Shown: positions 17,438 to 24,821, counted from the stretch's first letter. The stretch is DNA of 62,335 bases from Candidatus Thorarchaeota archaeon (GCA_011364905.1 RDNZ01000013.1:1-62335), one strand, 5' to 3'. The notes: generated from the sequence alone by a model not told the origin. Translations and numbers: made by a program.

Positions 17438-17689
17438 ATGGGATGTGGAAATAAACACGGAAGACGAACCAGACGGTCCGAATGGAAACAATATCGTGCT
17501 ACTCCTAGAAGCACTAACAGAGAAACTATTCTGATGCCCCTGGTTCCAGAAAATTGTTCTAACTGCGGTGCCAGCATCATACCCGAGAAAGTCAACTGGA
17601 TTGGTCCAAATTGTGTGGAATGTCCATTCTGTGGGCAAGCACTCACAGTTCATTTTGAAAAAGTAAGTGATGAAATACGAACAGGGTGA
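17438..17689 (+). CDS. Small zinc-ribbon protein
   Basis: 83 residues: a very basic N-terminal 30 residues, then a zinc ribbon with CSNCGAS and CPFCGQ (about residues 41-67) and a short tail. Unknown function. Its last codons contain the ribosome-binding site (GGGTGAG) of the following membrane methyltransferase gene, so the two are probably co-translated. The basic head plus ribbon suggests nucleic-acid contact, which is inference. Confidence 0.6.
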   Translation: MGCGNKHGRRTRRSEWKQYRATPRSTNRETILMPLVPENCSNCGASIIPEKVNWIGPNCVECPFCGQALTVHFEKVSDEIRTG

Positions 17690-17693
17690 GTGG

Positions 17694-18287
17694 ATGTTTG
17701 AAGGTCTGTTTTACATAGTCCTCCTCTCAGACATTCTACTCCTTCTTGGTGTTGTTTTCAGTGTGGCTTTTCCAAAGCACCGAATCTGGCCACCTCCGAG
17801 TAAGTCTTCATGGCAGTACTGGGTATCGTGGTTCTTTATCATAATATCTTCAGTAGGAGTTCCGGTAATTGGGCTCCTAGATCTTGGAACATTGTGGCAG
17901 CTTCATTGGATATGGCTTACAGTTGGTGGTGTTTGGGTCCTAATCTCTGCAATCCTGAGCTACTGGGGGCTCAGAACACTTAGTCTTCACCAGAGCCTTG
18001 GACTTGAAGGCAAGCTCATTACCACCGGTCCTTACAGATATACACGCAATCCTCAGTATGTTGCCCTTATCCTCTTCTACCTCTCTGTGATTCTTATTAC
18101 CGGATCGTACCTAGCTCTCGTGACTGGAAGTCTATTGATCTTGATGTATGCCATAACTCCCTTTAGCGAAGAACCGTGGCTTGAGGAACAGTTTGGTACA
18201 GACTACCTGAGGTATCGCAGCGAGGTGCCCAGATTTATTGGCCTTAGGTCAATCAAACCAAAGCGATTGGTTACCAGGGGGAATTGA
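17694..18287 (+). CDS. ICMT/PEMT-family membrane methyltransferase
   Basis: 197-residue membrane protein with five helices and the isoprenylcysteine/phospholipid methyltransferase motif TTGPYRYTRNPQYVALILF (about residues 107-125), which forms the SAM site, and the acidic EEPWLEEQFGTDYLRY...PRF motif near the C-terminus. The family methylates prenylated or lipid substrates at the membrane. Substrate here unknown. The ATG at 17694 is preferred over an earlier in-frame ATG because GGGTGAG lies directly before it. Confidence 0.8.
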   Translation: MFEGLFYIVLLSDILLLLGVVFSVAFPKHRIWPPPSKSSWQYWVSWFFIIISSVGVPVIGLLDLGTLWQLHWIWLTVGGVWVLISAILSYWGLRTLSLHQSLGLEGKLITTGPYRYTRNPQYVALILFYLSVILITGSYLALVTGSLLILMYAITPFSEEPWLEEQFGTDYLRYRSEVPRFIGLRSIKPKRLVTRGN

Positions 18288-18320
18288 AAACGAGTTTCAG
18301 TGTGAGGAGGATGATTTGTA

Positions 18321-18932
18321 CTATTCTCGAGTCTGGTGGGTCTTGGCTCGCGTTAAATACGCCCTCGCACCACCTTGGTGAATCCTCGACTCGAAAATGG
18401 TATCATGAATGTAGTCAATCCGAAATCCAGGTTCCAACGTTTTTCTGATCTTTTCTTTCGATACTCTCCTTGGGCCAAAACCCGGTGGCTCTTTATCAGA
18501 GAAGCAGAGCATGTAGTAGACACCACCGGGCCTTAGTACATGTCTGACTTGTCGGACAAACTGGTCTAGGTCTTCGGATCGAATCGAATGGAACAGTCCA
18601 GAGTCAATGACATAGTCAAAGGAGTTTGCCTCAAAGAACCGCTCCAGATCAAGAACATTCCCTTGCACGAACTCTGCGTCTACTTCATGTTGAGCTGCGC
18701 GGTCTCGGGCAATCTCAACGGCCTCTGGAGTAAAATCGATGCCAACTGCTGAGAATCCTTGCTCTGCGAGGAATATTGTGTTTTCTCCAGGACCGGATCC
18801 AATGTCGAGAACTCTAGATGGTATCAATTCTCCATGCTCAACCAGCTTGACAAAGGCCTGCTGAGGATGGCCCACATCCCATGGGGGGATGGATGAATAA
18901 GAGGCGCTCCATGTGCTCAACTTTATGACCAT
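18321..18932 (-). CDS. Class I SAM-dependent methyltransferase
   Basis: 203 residues. The SAM-binding motif VLDIGSGPGENTIFLAEQG (about residue 36) and the acidic loop VGIDFTPEAVEIAR are clear. The opening (WSASYSSIPPWDVGHPQ) and the downstream GGVYYMLCFSDKEPPG resemble thiopurine/tellurite-type methyltransferases, which detoxify thiols, selenium or tellurium compounds. That substrate class is inference. The ATG at 18932 was chosen; palindromic sequences overlap and precede it. Confidence 0.85.
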   Translation of the reverse strand: MVIKLSTWSASYSSIPPWDVGHPQQAFVKLVEHGELIPSRVLDIGSGPGENTIFLAEQGFSAVGIDFTPEAVEIARDRAAQHEVDAEFVQGNVLDLERFFEANSFDYVIDSGLFHSIRSEDLDQFVRQVRHVLRPGGVYYMLCFSDKEPPGFGPRRVSKEKIRKTLEPGFRIDYIHDTIFESRIHQGGARAYLTRAKTHQTRE

Positions 18933-18961
18933 ACAATTATTGTATAACAATAGTTAACTAT
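18931..18961. promoter_or_regulatory. Two perfect palindromes at the methyltransferase start
   Basis: ATACAATTATTGTAT (18931-18945) and ATAGTTAACTAT (18950-18961) are both perfect inverted repeats, 4 nt apart, at and just before the ATG at 18932. They could be operator half-sites for a repressor over the promoter. AT-rich chance palindromes are the alternative. Confidence 0.4.
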
Positions 18962-18990
18962 CATATGTTAGATGCAAATAACAAAACCAT

Positions 18991-20076
18991 CTAAGTCCGA
19001 AGTCTGTTATCAGCGATGCGTGAGAAGGTTTCTTCCATCGTTTCAGGTGGAACTATCTCTTTCTCTCGCTTATGAAGACTCATTGCTTGTTCGGGGCAAT
19101 TTGCAGAACAGACACCGCATCCTATGCATCTATCCATATTAACAGTCAAGAGATCATCATGGAATCCTAATGCTCTCATCTGGCAAAGATCCACGCATGT
19201 CCCACAGGAAGTGCAAAGGTCGTGGTCGACTACAGAGTAATAGTTTGTTGAGAAAAACTCCACCGGTTTAGGCATAGCTCCTTTCCCGCGAAGAAGACCA
19301 CAGCAACAGCCGCAGCAGGAACAGATGAACTCAGGTCTCTGTGAATTACTGGGCTGCAAAACTAGACCCTCGCGTTCATTCATTTCGATTATCTCAAACA
19401 GTTCATCCTTGCTTATCTCACGACCCCACCCTTGGTCAATGTACATCTGCGCAAAGACCCCAAAAGAAATACAGGTCTCTTCTCTCTCAGTAACCTTACA
19501 TGGAAACCCAGCAAGATCCTTACGCTGGCGGCAGATACAGCTAGTTACCATGAATGGTCCATCCATTGTGGAAAGCATCGTGCGAAAATCGTCATAGCTT
19601 GTTACTCCATCTTCTGGCTTGATGCTTTTCTCTATGGGGATGACTCTCAGCTGAGTTGGCCGTGCCCTGAACAAGTTCCATCCAAACGCCTCGTTGTTGT
19701 ACTGATGGATATCTTCTGAAATCTCCTTGGTCAGTTTGTTCACTTGGAACTCATAGATGCCGACGACCCATTGGGCACCGCTATAGAACTTCTGATCCGC
19801 TTCAGACTTTGAATGAATTAGTCCTTTGCGTGCCATAGTGGCAAGTCTTTCTTCCAACTCCTCAATAGAAAGACCACTTTCTTTCAGTCGATCAAAGATA
19901 CTCTGCAAGGACTCATTCGGATATGTGGAGTATTTTAGTTGGGTGGCCAATTTGGCCTCCTCCGGCGTGAAAAGCCGTTTTAGAATTCTAATCTCTACAC
20001 CAGACTCAGTGGCGGGGAATCCCGCTGGCATGCTATCGAGGTGTTGCTGCAGTGCTCTATAGACATCGGTATCCAT
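18991..20076 (-). CDS. 4Fe-4S ferredoxin-type protein with Cys-rich cluster
   Basis: 361 residues. An N-terminal winged-helix-like part (LFTPEEAKLATQLKYS, then EELEERLATMARKGLIH) is followed by a middle domain with scattered cysteines (SCICRQRKDLAGFPC, EETCISFG). Next comes the block CSCCGCCCGLLRG at about residue 250, and then two standard 4Fe-4S motifs: CTSCGTCVDLCQMRAL and CIGCGVCSANCPEQAM. Such proteins occur beside oxidoreductases in anaerobes, but the reaction is unknown. The ATG at 20076 has GGAGAG upstream. A flavodoxin gene is next upstream on the same strand, a possible electron partner. Confidence 0.8.
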   Translation of the reverse strand: MDTDVYRALQQHLDSMPAGFPATESGVEIRILKRLFTPEEAKLATQLKYSTYPNESLQSIFDRLKESGLSIEELEERLATMARKGLIHSKSEADQKFYSGAQWVVGIYEFQVNKLTKEISEDIHQYNNEAFGWNLFRARPTQLRVIPIEKSIKPEDGVTSYDDFRTMLSTMDGPFMVTSCICRQRKDLAGFPCKVTEREETCISFGVFAQMYIDQGWGREISKDELFEIIEMNEREGLVLQPSNSQRPEFICSCCGCCCGLLRGKGAMPKPVEFFSTNYYSVVDHDLCTSCGTCVDLCQMRALGFHDDLLTVNMDRCIGCGVCSANCPEQAMSLHKREKEIVPPETMEETFSRIADNRLRT

Positions 20077-20181
20077 TACAATCTCTCCTCTAACACTCCT
20101 TAGCAATACGTATATCCTACTTAAAAGAGAGGCTTTTGAAGGTTTGATTAAAGAACTGTGATGTTTTATCTTAGAGTATTT

Positions 20182-20640
20182 TCAGGGTTTAAGCTGAGAT
20201 ACAACTTGTTTTCCAAACTCTCTACATTTAGGAAACTCGTTCTCCAAGATTGGCCCTTTCATATCCTCAACTTGAATGGATAATCCTGGAATCAATAGTT
20301 GTAGTCTCGGGGTCTTTTCGTCTATTCTCTTCTCCAGTTCCTTAACTGATTTTTCGAAGTCCTCTTTGATATATGTGTCAAAAATAGCTACTTTTGTCCC
20401 TTTTAGATCAGTTTTTCCAAGTTTATCAACGAATTTCTTAGCCCCTCTAGTTGGTCCGCCAAAATGAGTAGGACAACCAATTAAAATCGCGTCATATCCA
20501 TCTAGTTTCTTGAAATCGACTTTCTTCATGTTGCTAAGTGTGACTTCAATACCATCAACTGATCTTATGCTTTCTGCAATTGTTTTTGCTACCGTTTCCG
20601 TGTTTCCATACTTTGTGTCGAATGCTACAAGAACCTTCAT
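20182..20640 (-). CDS. Flavodoxin
   Basis: 152-residue FMN-binding electron carrier. The phosphate loop FDTKYGNTETVAKTIAESI is at residues 8-26, and GCPTHFGGPTRGAKKF and VAIFDTYIKE complete the isoalloxazine site. GGAGAAG precedes the ATG. It lies about 105 nt upstream of the cysteine-rich ferredoxin gene in the same direction. Confidence 0.93.
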   Translation of the reverse strand: MKVLVAFDTKYGNTETVAKTIAESIRSVDGIEVTLSNMKKVDFKKLDGYDAILIGCPTHFGGPTRGAKKFVDKLGKTDLKGTKVAIFDTYIKEDFEKSVKELEKRIDEKTPRLQLLIPGLSIQVEDMKGPILENEFPKCREFGKQVVSQLKP

Positions 20641-20770
20641 TATATCTTCTCCAATGCGGCTCCAATATGAATCGCAGTGGCTGGAGCTAGCCTGTCCATA
20701 TTAAGTTCGCTTCTCCTTCATAGTACCACATCATGTTCTTGAACCAAATTTGGAAAACAAGCAAGAGTAT

Positions 20771-20826
20771 TTCGAAACCTCTACAACCTGAAATGGAGCG
20801 GAGGTAAAACCACGGGTCAGTAGCTA
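20771..20826 (+). repeat. Left copy 1 of tRNA-Lys 5' flank and 5' half (degenerate)
   Basis: The stretch matches the 5' flank of the intact tRNA-Lys (CGAAA-x-CTCTA-x-AAC, then GGAG-x-GGAGG, AAACCAC) and the tRNA start itself (GGGTCAGTAGCTA against GGGCCAGTGGCTA). The D-arm is lost after that. It precedes the SnoaL-like gene. Confidence 0.6.
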
Positions 20827-20862
20827 TCTACCAAAAGATTTTTACAATACGCTCAACTAATT

Positions 20863-20876
20863 TTAACAATTGTTAA
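20863..20876. promoter_or_regulatory. Palindrome before the SnoaL-like gene
   Basis: TTAACAATTGTTAA, a perfect 14-bp inverted repeat, lies 18 nt before the ATG at 20894, where it would overlap the transcription start. It is a candidate operator. Confidence 0.4.
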
Positions 20877-20893
20877 CAATGTTGGCCAATTAA

Positions 20894-21322
20894 ATGACAC
20901 AAACAACCAAATCGAATACTGAAATACAAGAAGAAAATGATCATAAGGAAATTGCTTTGGAATACTTCAAATTGGTGAGTTCAGGGAAATTCAAGGATGG
21001 ACTGCGTTTCTTTGCACCCGACTGCAAGACACACAATCCATTCGTTTCAGGTAGTATAGACACCTTGACCGATGCAATGATTTCAGCAGGTAAAGACCTA
21101 GGCTCGCAAAATTCAAACCCAGGATTTACTGTCAAACATGTTCTCGCTGACGGAAACCTTGTTGCAGTACACACAGAACTTCTGAGTTCCAAATCTGATC
21201 CCAATCAAGGGGGACTCAGACAAGTCCATCTCTTCCGTTTCATGGGCGATAAAATAGTTGAGTACTGGGATATAACACAACAAGTTCTGCCTGATATGCC
21301 CAACGCGAGTGGAGCTTTCTAA
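20894..21322 (+). CDS. SnoaL-like (NTF2-fold) protein
   Basis: 142 residues. The pattern ALEYFKLVSSGKFKDGLRFFAPDCKTHNPFV, then AVHTELLSSK, and VHLFRFMGDKIVEYWDITQQV is that of SnoaL-like cyclase/ester-associated proteins with an NTF2 fold. These bind small ligands, and substrates are rarely predictable. It lies alone between two degenerate copies of the tRNA-Lys 5' half, so it looks like cargo of the array. Confidence 0.75.
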   Translation: MTQTTKSNTEIQEENDHKEIALEYFKLVSSGKFKDGLRFFAPDCKTHNPFVSGSIDTLTDAMISAGKDLGSQNSNPGFTVKHVLADGNLVAVHTELLSSKSDPNQGGLRQVHLFRFMGDKIVEYWDITQQVLPDMPNASGAF

Positions 21323-21401
21323 TAGTCAAGTCCAACCTCTTTGCTCTGGAGGACCAGCTGCAGAGGTGAGCATATGAGCGGTAACGATGAGAAACCATTC
21401 C

Positions 21402-21495
21402 AAGATAATCTAGATGAGGTAAGACGAAACCACAGGCCAGTGACTAAGCCAAGTATAGCGAAAGTACACTCAGAACCTCTCTGATGTATTGAACT
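21402..21495 (+). repeat. Left copy 2 of tRNA-Lys 5' half with intron 1 (degenerate)
   Basis: Homologous to the intact gene from the 5' flank (AAACCAC), through acceptor (AGGCCAG), D-arm (CTAAGCCAAGTATAGCG) and the whole first intron, to about GAACTC at the anticodon loop, where similarity stops. This shows that intron 1 was present when the copy was made. No anticodon 3' side or T-arm follows. A 36-residue frame runs through it but is not conserved in the other copies. Confidence 0.75.
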
Positions 21496-21570
21496 CACAG
21501 TTCCAACAAGTGAAAAGATAGATAGGGCAAGAGTGGGAGGTATTGTAGGTATTATTGGAGGTACTTTTCA

Positions 21571-22461
21571 ATGTCAGATATTCCGTATAGCGGAGAAAAA
21601 ATGGCCAAAGTAGGCGAGGTTGAACTTGCCTACGATACATTTGGAGATCCATCATCAAGACCAATGCTACTCATCATGGGATTAGGTGCACAGATGATTA
21701 AATGGAAGGATGAATTCTGCCAGGTGATAGCATCAAAGGGTCACTATGTAATCCGTTTTGATAATCGCGATGTGGGTTTGTCAACAAAATTTGATGATGC
21801 GGGTGTTCCGGATGTTGGTTCACTAATGCAAGGAAAGCCTGTGGAAACACCATACAAACTGAAAGACATGGCTGCTGATGCAGTTGGTCTGCTGGACGTG
21901 TTAGGTATCAAATCGGCTGATGTAGTAGGCGTTTCAATGGGAGGCATGATTGCTCAGACAATGGCAATTGAGTATCCTGAGAGAGTACGGACCCTTACTT
22001 CAATTATGTCTTCAACAGGTAATCCAGAGCTACCACAACCTAAGCCTGAGGTAGGGGCACTTCTTGTTGCGCCGCCAGCAGCCAACAAGACAGACTACAT
22101 CACTAATCAGGTAGCAGCGGCTAAGATCCTACATGGAACTACATTTCAGATAGATGAGGATTACGTCCGTGATGAAGCAGACCGTGCTTATGAGAGAAAC
22201 TACAACCCCCAGGGATTCACACGGCAATTTGCAGCGATACTTGCATCTGGAAGTCGTAATGCGGACTTGCAAAAAGTAAAGATACCAACCCTCGTTCTTC
22301 ACGGTAGTGTGGACCCACTGGTTCCAATTGCTGGGGGAAAAGACACTGCTAATAGCATTCCTGGTGCAAAATTCCAAGCAATCGAGGGAATGGGACACAG
22401 CTTTCCAACTGAGAGAGTTCCAGAGATACTTCAAGCTATTCTACAACACACCTCACAGTAG
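21571..22461 (+). CDS. Alpha/beta hydrolase
   Basis: 296 residues with the alpha/beta-hydrolase pattern: oxyanion region LLIMGLGAQMIKWKDEF, DNRDVGLS, nucleophile elbow GVSMGGMIAQ (Ser about 117), acid DP in VLHGSVDPLVP, and the catalytic His in GMGHSFP. It resembles esterases or haloperoxidase-like hydrolases of broad use. Substrate unknown. It stands alone between the second left tRNA copy and the intact tRNA-Lys gene. The start ATG follows a GGAGG site. Confidence 0.9.
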   Translation: MSDIPYSGEKMAKVGEVELAYDTFGDPSSRPMLLIMGLGAQMIKWKDEFCQVIASKGHYVIRFDNRDVGLSTKFDDAGVPDVGSLMQGKPVETPYKLKDMAADAVGLLDVLGIKSADVVGVSMGGMIAQTMAIEYPERVRTLTSIMSSTGNPELPQPKPEVGALLVAPPAANKTDYITNQVAAAKILHGTTFQIDEDYVRDEADRAYERNYNPQGFTRQFAAILASGSRNADLQKVKIPTLVLHGSVDPLVPIAGGKDTANSIPGAKFQAIEGMGHSFPTERVPEILQAILQHTSQ

Positions 22462-22532
22462 ATGACCATAAGTAAGGTAGACACTGATAGAAGTCAGTAT
22501 ACTACTTTGATTGAGCGAATATTCCGAAAGCT

Positions 22533-22545
22533 CTATAACATAAAA
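22533..22545 (+). promoter_or_regulatory. TATA-like promoter of tRNA-Lys
   Basis: CTATAACATAAAA lies 21-33 nt before the first tRNA nucleotide (22566), a normal spacing for an archaeal tRNA promoter. Confidence 0.5.
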
Positions 22546-22596
22546 CGGAGCAGAGGCGAAACCACGGGCCAGTGGCTAAGCCAGGTATAGCGACAG

Positions 22597-22625
22597 TACA
22601 TTCAGAATCTCTCTGATGTGTTGAA
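22597..22625 (+). other. tRNA intron 1 (29 nt, anticodon stem, position 30/31)
   Basis: Bulge-helix-bulge geometry: central helix CGAC/GTTG (one G-T), 3-nt bulges AGT and AAG, and an intron hairpin ACAT-CAGA/TCTG-ATGT with one bulged T. Cutting each bulge between its second and third base gives the perfect anticodon stem. The same intron is present in left copy 2. Confidence 0.75.
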
Positions 22626-22651
22626 GCTCTTAACTTGTTGGTCGAGGGTTC

Positions 22652-22681
22652 GTAGAATCTGAATACCGGATTCTAGCCCAA
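22652..22681 (+). other. tRNA intron 2 (30 nt, T-loop, position 56/57)
   Basis: Central helix GGGT/GCCC, 5' bulge TCG, 3' bulge of A residues, and a 7-bp intron helix TAGAATC/GATTCTA. Cutting between the second and third bulge bases restores the T-loop TTCAAAT. The right-hand 3' copies that keep this region (copies D, E, H and J) read TTCAAAT without the intron, so it is absent from them. Confidence 0.78.
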
Positions 22682-22760
22682 AAATCCCTCCTGGCCCGCC
22701 AATTCTTCTACTAATTGCTAAGTGATTTTGGAGAAGGCGACTTCTAACTTCGTTACTAGT

Positions 22761-23459
22761 CTACCCTAACTCAGGTCCACGAAATGCTCTTCCGCATCTG
22801 GAGCAGAATCCTGCATTGGAATCGACTCGCGGTGCTCCACAATACGGACAGTATCCTCCCTGTTGCGTTTGCCTAGGAATTGGAGTGGCATGACCTTGAG
22901 TCTGTCCATATACAGACTGCTGACCAGAAAATGCATTTTGTTTCTTCTGATACTCACGCGATATCACTCCTACAACAAGAACGATGAAGACAAGAAAGGC
23001 AGCTCCTTCAATAATGCCATCCGTCGAAAGATCATTTGGTACGTAGGGTGCGCTGACTGTCACTGTTCCCTCAATATGCCTGCTAAATAACCAATCATTA
23101 TTGATGAAAAGCATGTGCCATTCGCCAGAGCTGGGAACGGTAAACGATTCCGAGATACTTCCAATACTCTCTTTGATGACCTCCGCATATGCATCCTGAT
23201 TATTATGCCATAGATCATAGTTCTCCTCATCAAGGATATAGAAATCAATGTCAGTACCATAAGTCACATCAAAGTCAATATGGATGGTATAGCCCTCTTC
23301 GATGTTATTCCAATAGTAGTTATGCGACCCAAGAGGATCGACCCAAATATCTATTGTAGCATTAGGATGGATATCTCGAGGTCTTGGGGTGGCAGCATCT
23401 ACCCCAATTGGAAGTAAGATACCCAGAATCACCAAGAAGATGAAACCACGACGATTCAA
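22761..23459 (-). CDS. Secreted sensor-like protein with zinc-ribbon tail (cassette 1)
   Basis: 232 residues. Signal peptide (about 1-22), then an extracytoplasmic beta domain (about 35-145; EGYTIHIDFDVTYGTDIDFYI, then GEWHMLFINND) reminiscent of pre-peptidase C-terminal or GOLD-type domains. One transmembrane helix follows at about 150-172, then a cytoplasmic tail ending in a zinc ribbon with CPYCGAP and CSRCGRAF. The layout, a ligand-binding domain outside and a zinc ribbon inside, is sensor-like but unproven. It is the only gene between the intact tRNA-Lys and the next 3' copy. Its stop is 59 nt from the tRNA CCA. Confidence 0.72.
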   Translation of the reverse strand: MNRRGFIFLVILGILLPIGVDAATPRPRDIHPNATIDIWVDPLGSHNYYWNNIEEGYTIHIDFDVTYGTDIDFYILDEENYDLWHNNQDAYAEVIKESIGSISESFTVPSSGEWHMLFINNDWLFSRHIEGTVTVSAPYVPNDLSTDGIIEGAAFLVFIVLVVGVISREYQKKQNAFSGQQSVYGQTQGHATPIPRQTQQGGYCPYCGAPRVDSNAGFCSRCGRAFRGPELG

Positions 23460-23583
23460 CTACTTGTTCCCACCATTCTATCGGATGAATGTTAAGCATA
23501 TTTAATTTCTTCCAACAGATTCTGGAAGCTTCAGCCTACAGAAGTGCATCATTTCTCAATGATACAAGTCATACCTCTGCACC

Positions 23584-23607
23584 GAACAAATCCCTTCTGG
23601 CCCGCCA
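23584..23607 (+). repeat. tRNA-Lys 3'-end copy B
   Basis: Reads CAAATCCCTTCTGGCCCGCCA followed by TCTCT. Only one base differs from the intact 3' end over the acceptor part. T-loop intron absent. The gene of the next cassette ends 40 nt further on. Confidence 0.85.
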
Positions 23608-23647
23608 TCTCTATATTTGTGGATTCTTTCAGTAAGAGTATCTAGTT

Positions 23648-23962
23648 TTATTGCTTGATTGGAATACAGCAGGAGATTCCTGAGATTAGACCACCAATGG
23701 CAGCGACCAGAGTCAAGATGACAACATCCCCGATAGTCAATGGAATCAAAGAAGTCAATACTATATACCCATACCAAGTCAATCCAGTAGCTATTATCAT
23801 CAGACCTAGCAGGATCCCACCTGCCCGGCTCATTCTTACTCTCTTGGAATAATCGGTCTTTTCCATTAGACCGAGGACTAACAATACAATGGCAATCACA
23901 AACCCAAAACCTAGAAACCCTACTATACTGAAGCTAAACATCTGTTGCACTTGTGTTTGCAA
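23648..23962 (-). CDS. Small membrane protein (cassette 2)
   Basis: 104 residues with three hydrophobic segments (about 8-29, 44-66 and 72-97) and few charged residues. No family recognised. It is the only gene between tRNA 3'-end copies B and C, with its stop 40 nt from copy B. Confidence 0.55.
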   Translation of the reverse strand: MQTQVQQMFSFSIVGFLGFGFVIAIVLLVLGLMEKTDYSKRVRMSRAGGILLGLMIIATGLTWYGYIVLTSLIPLTIGDVVILTLVAAIGGLISGISCCIPIKQ

Positions 23963-24024
23963 TACGAACGCCCCAGTATCGCTCTATCTTTTCCAGAGTT
24001 ATAGTTATCGGATTTTGAAAGAAG

Positions 24025-24045
24025 GCCTACCCGTCTGACCCGCCA
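24025..24045 (+). repeat. tRNA-Lys 3'-end copy C (most degenerate)
   Basis: Reads CCTACCCGTCTGACCCGCCA, then TACAT. The acceptor CTGACCCGCCA differs at one base from the intact end, but the T-arm is changed. It was accepted because it lies at the expected cassette boundary. Confidence 0.65.
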
Positions 24046-24074
24046 TACATCCTTTTCCATGGCGTCTTTACAAC

Positions 24075-24749
24075 TCACTGAATAAATATGCTACCTGCTA
24101 TCATTATCAGAAACGGGAGATTCACGAGATACATAACAAAATCATAGAGTGTTTCAAAAGCTGGCTCCTTACAAACCAGCTTGGCATAGTCTTGCGTTTC
24201 TTCCTTATTAGAAAAAAGAGAGATCAATTCAAGTCGATAACTTACAGCATTCATTCTATTCTGTTCTCTTTCAAATCTATGTCGTCGTCTCCATACCGAC
24301 ACTGGTAATACCATCACGGAAAAAAAGAAGCAGCTCAAGGTTATAGTATACAAGGTACCAAATGGAGAGAGTAGAAAGACAAAGTACAGAGCTGCAATAA
24401 GAATGATTAATGGATAGAGGAACGGAATGAAGAAATCAAGAATGATAATCTCACGAAATGACTCCAATTCTTTTTCCCTCTCAATGTGGTTCACAGTTTT
24501 TGCAAAGTATAATTTCACACCTGAAAGGAGGTCTGTATCTCTTAACCTAATTTTTAGTAATCCATTATCATCAATGCTTGAAGAACACGTGCGTCGCCGA
24601 GAAGAATCAGTTTCTTCGAATTTGATCTCAACTCTCTCTAGAACAACATTGCTATATTCTTCTGTATAAAGCCCAGGACTCTTTTCAAGTATCAACTTCT
24701 CTGCCCGTCTTATTTCGTCCGCACTATGATTCAGGCTCATTGTTTTCAA
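24075..24749 (-). CDS. Membrane protein, unknown function (cassette 3)
   Basis: 224 residues: a soluble N-terminal part of about 95 residues with many charged residues, two closely spaced transmembrane helices (about 103-124 and 128-150), a basic segment (WRRRHRFEREQNR), then a further C-terminal hydrophobic helix (about 203-223). Family unknown. Sole gene between copies C and D; the stop lies 29 nt from copy C. Confidence 0.6.
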   Translation of the reverse strand: MKTMSLNHSADEIRRAEKLILEKSPGLYTEEYSNVVLERVEIKFEETDSSRRRTCSSSIDDNGLLKIRLRDTDLLSGVKLYFAKTVNHIEREKELESFREIIILDFFIPFLYPLIILIAALYFVFLLSPFGTLYTITLSCFFFSVMVLPVSVWRRRHRFEREQNRMNAVSYRLELISLFSNKEETQDYAKLVCKEPAFETLYDFVMYLVNLPFLIMIAGSIFIQ

Positions 24750-24821
24750 TCCGTCATTGCAACCTCATTATCTTATCATACAACAAGAATCGAGATAATT
24801 ATTATTGAACGATCTTTGAGA

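Larger units (their letters stand above)
22566..22701 (+). tRNA. trnK: tRNA-Lys(CUU) with two introns
   Basis: Exons 22566-22596, 22626-22651 and 22682-22701 join to a 77-nt tRNA with encoded CCA. The fold is complete: acceptor GGGCCAG/CTGGCCC (7 bp), T8 G9, D-stem GCTA/TAGC with GG in the loop, anticodon stem ACAGG/CTTGT (one G-T pair), loop CTCTTAA with anticodon CTT (22629-22631), variable TGGTC, T-stem GAGGG/CCCTC, T-loop TTCAAAT, discriminator G73. The loop, variable region and G73 match archaeal tRNA-Lys. Neither half alone would fold, so the introns decide the call. It is the only intact copy in an array of partial copies and the likely anchor of the array. Confidence 0.88.

Noticed and set aside
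21374..21484. 36-residue frame with a GAGGTGAG site (MSGNDEKPFQDN...)
   Set aside because: Its second half is the degenerate tRNA-Lys 5' copy and the frame is not kept in the other copies. It may be a chimeric chance frame.
22462..22590. 42-residue frame directly after the hydrolase stop (MTISKVDTDRS...)
   Set aside because: It runs into the tRNA-Lys 5' half, and the conserved part in the copies is the tRNA and its promoter flank, so coding is unlikely.
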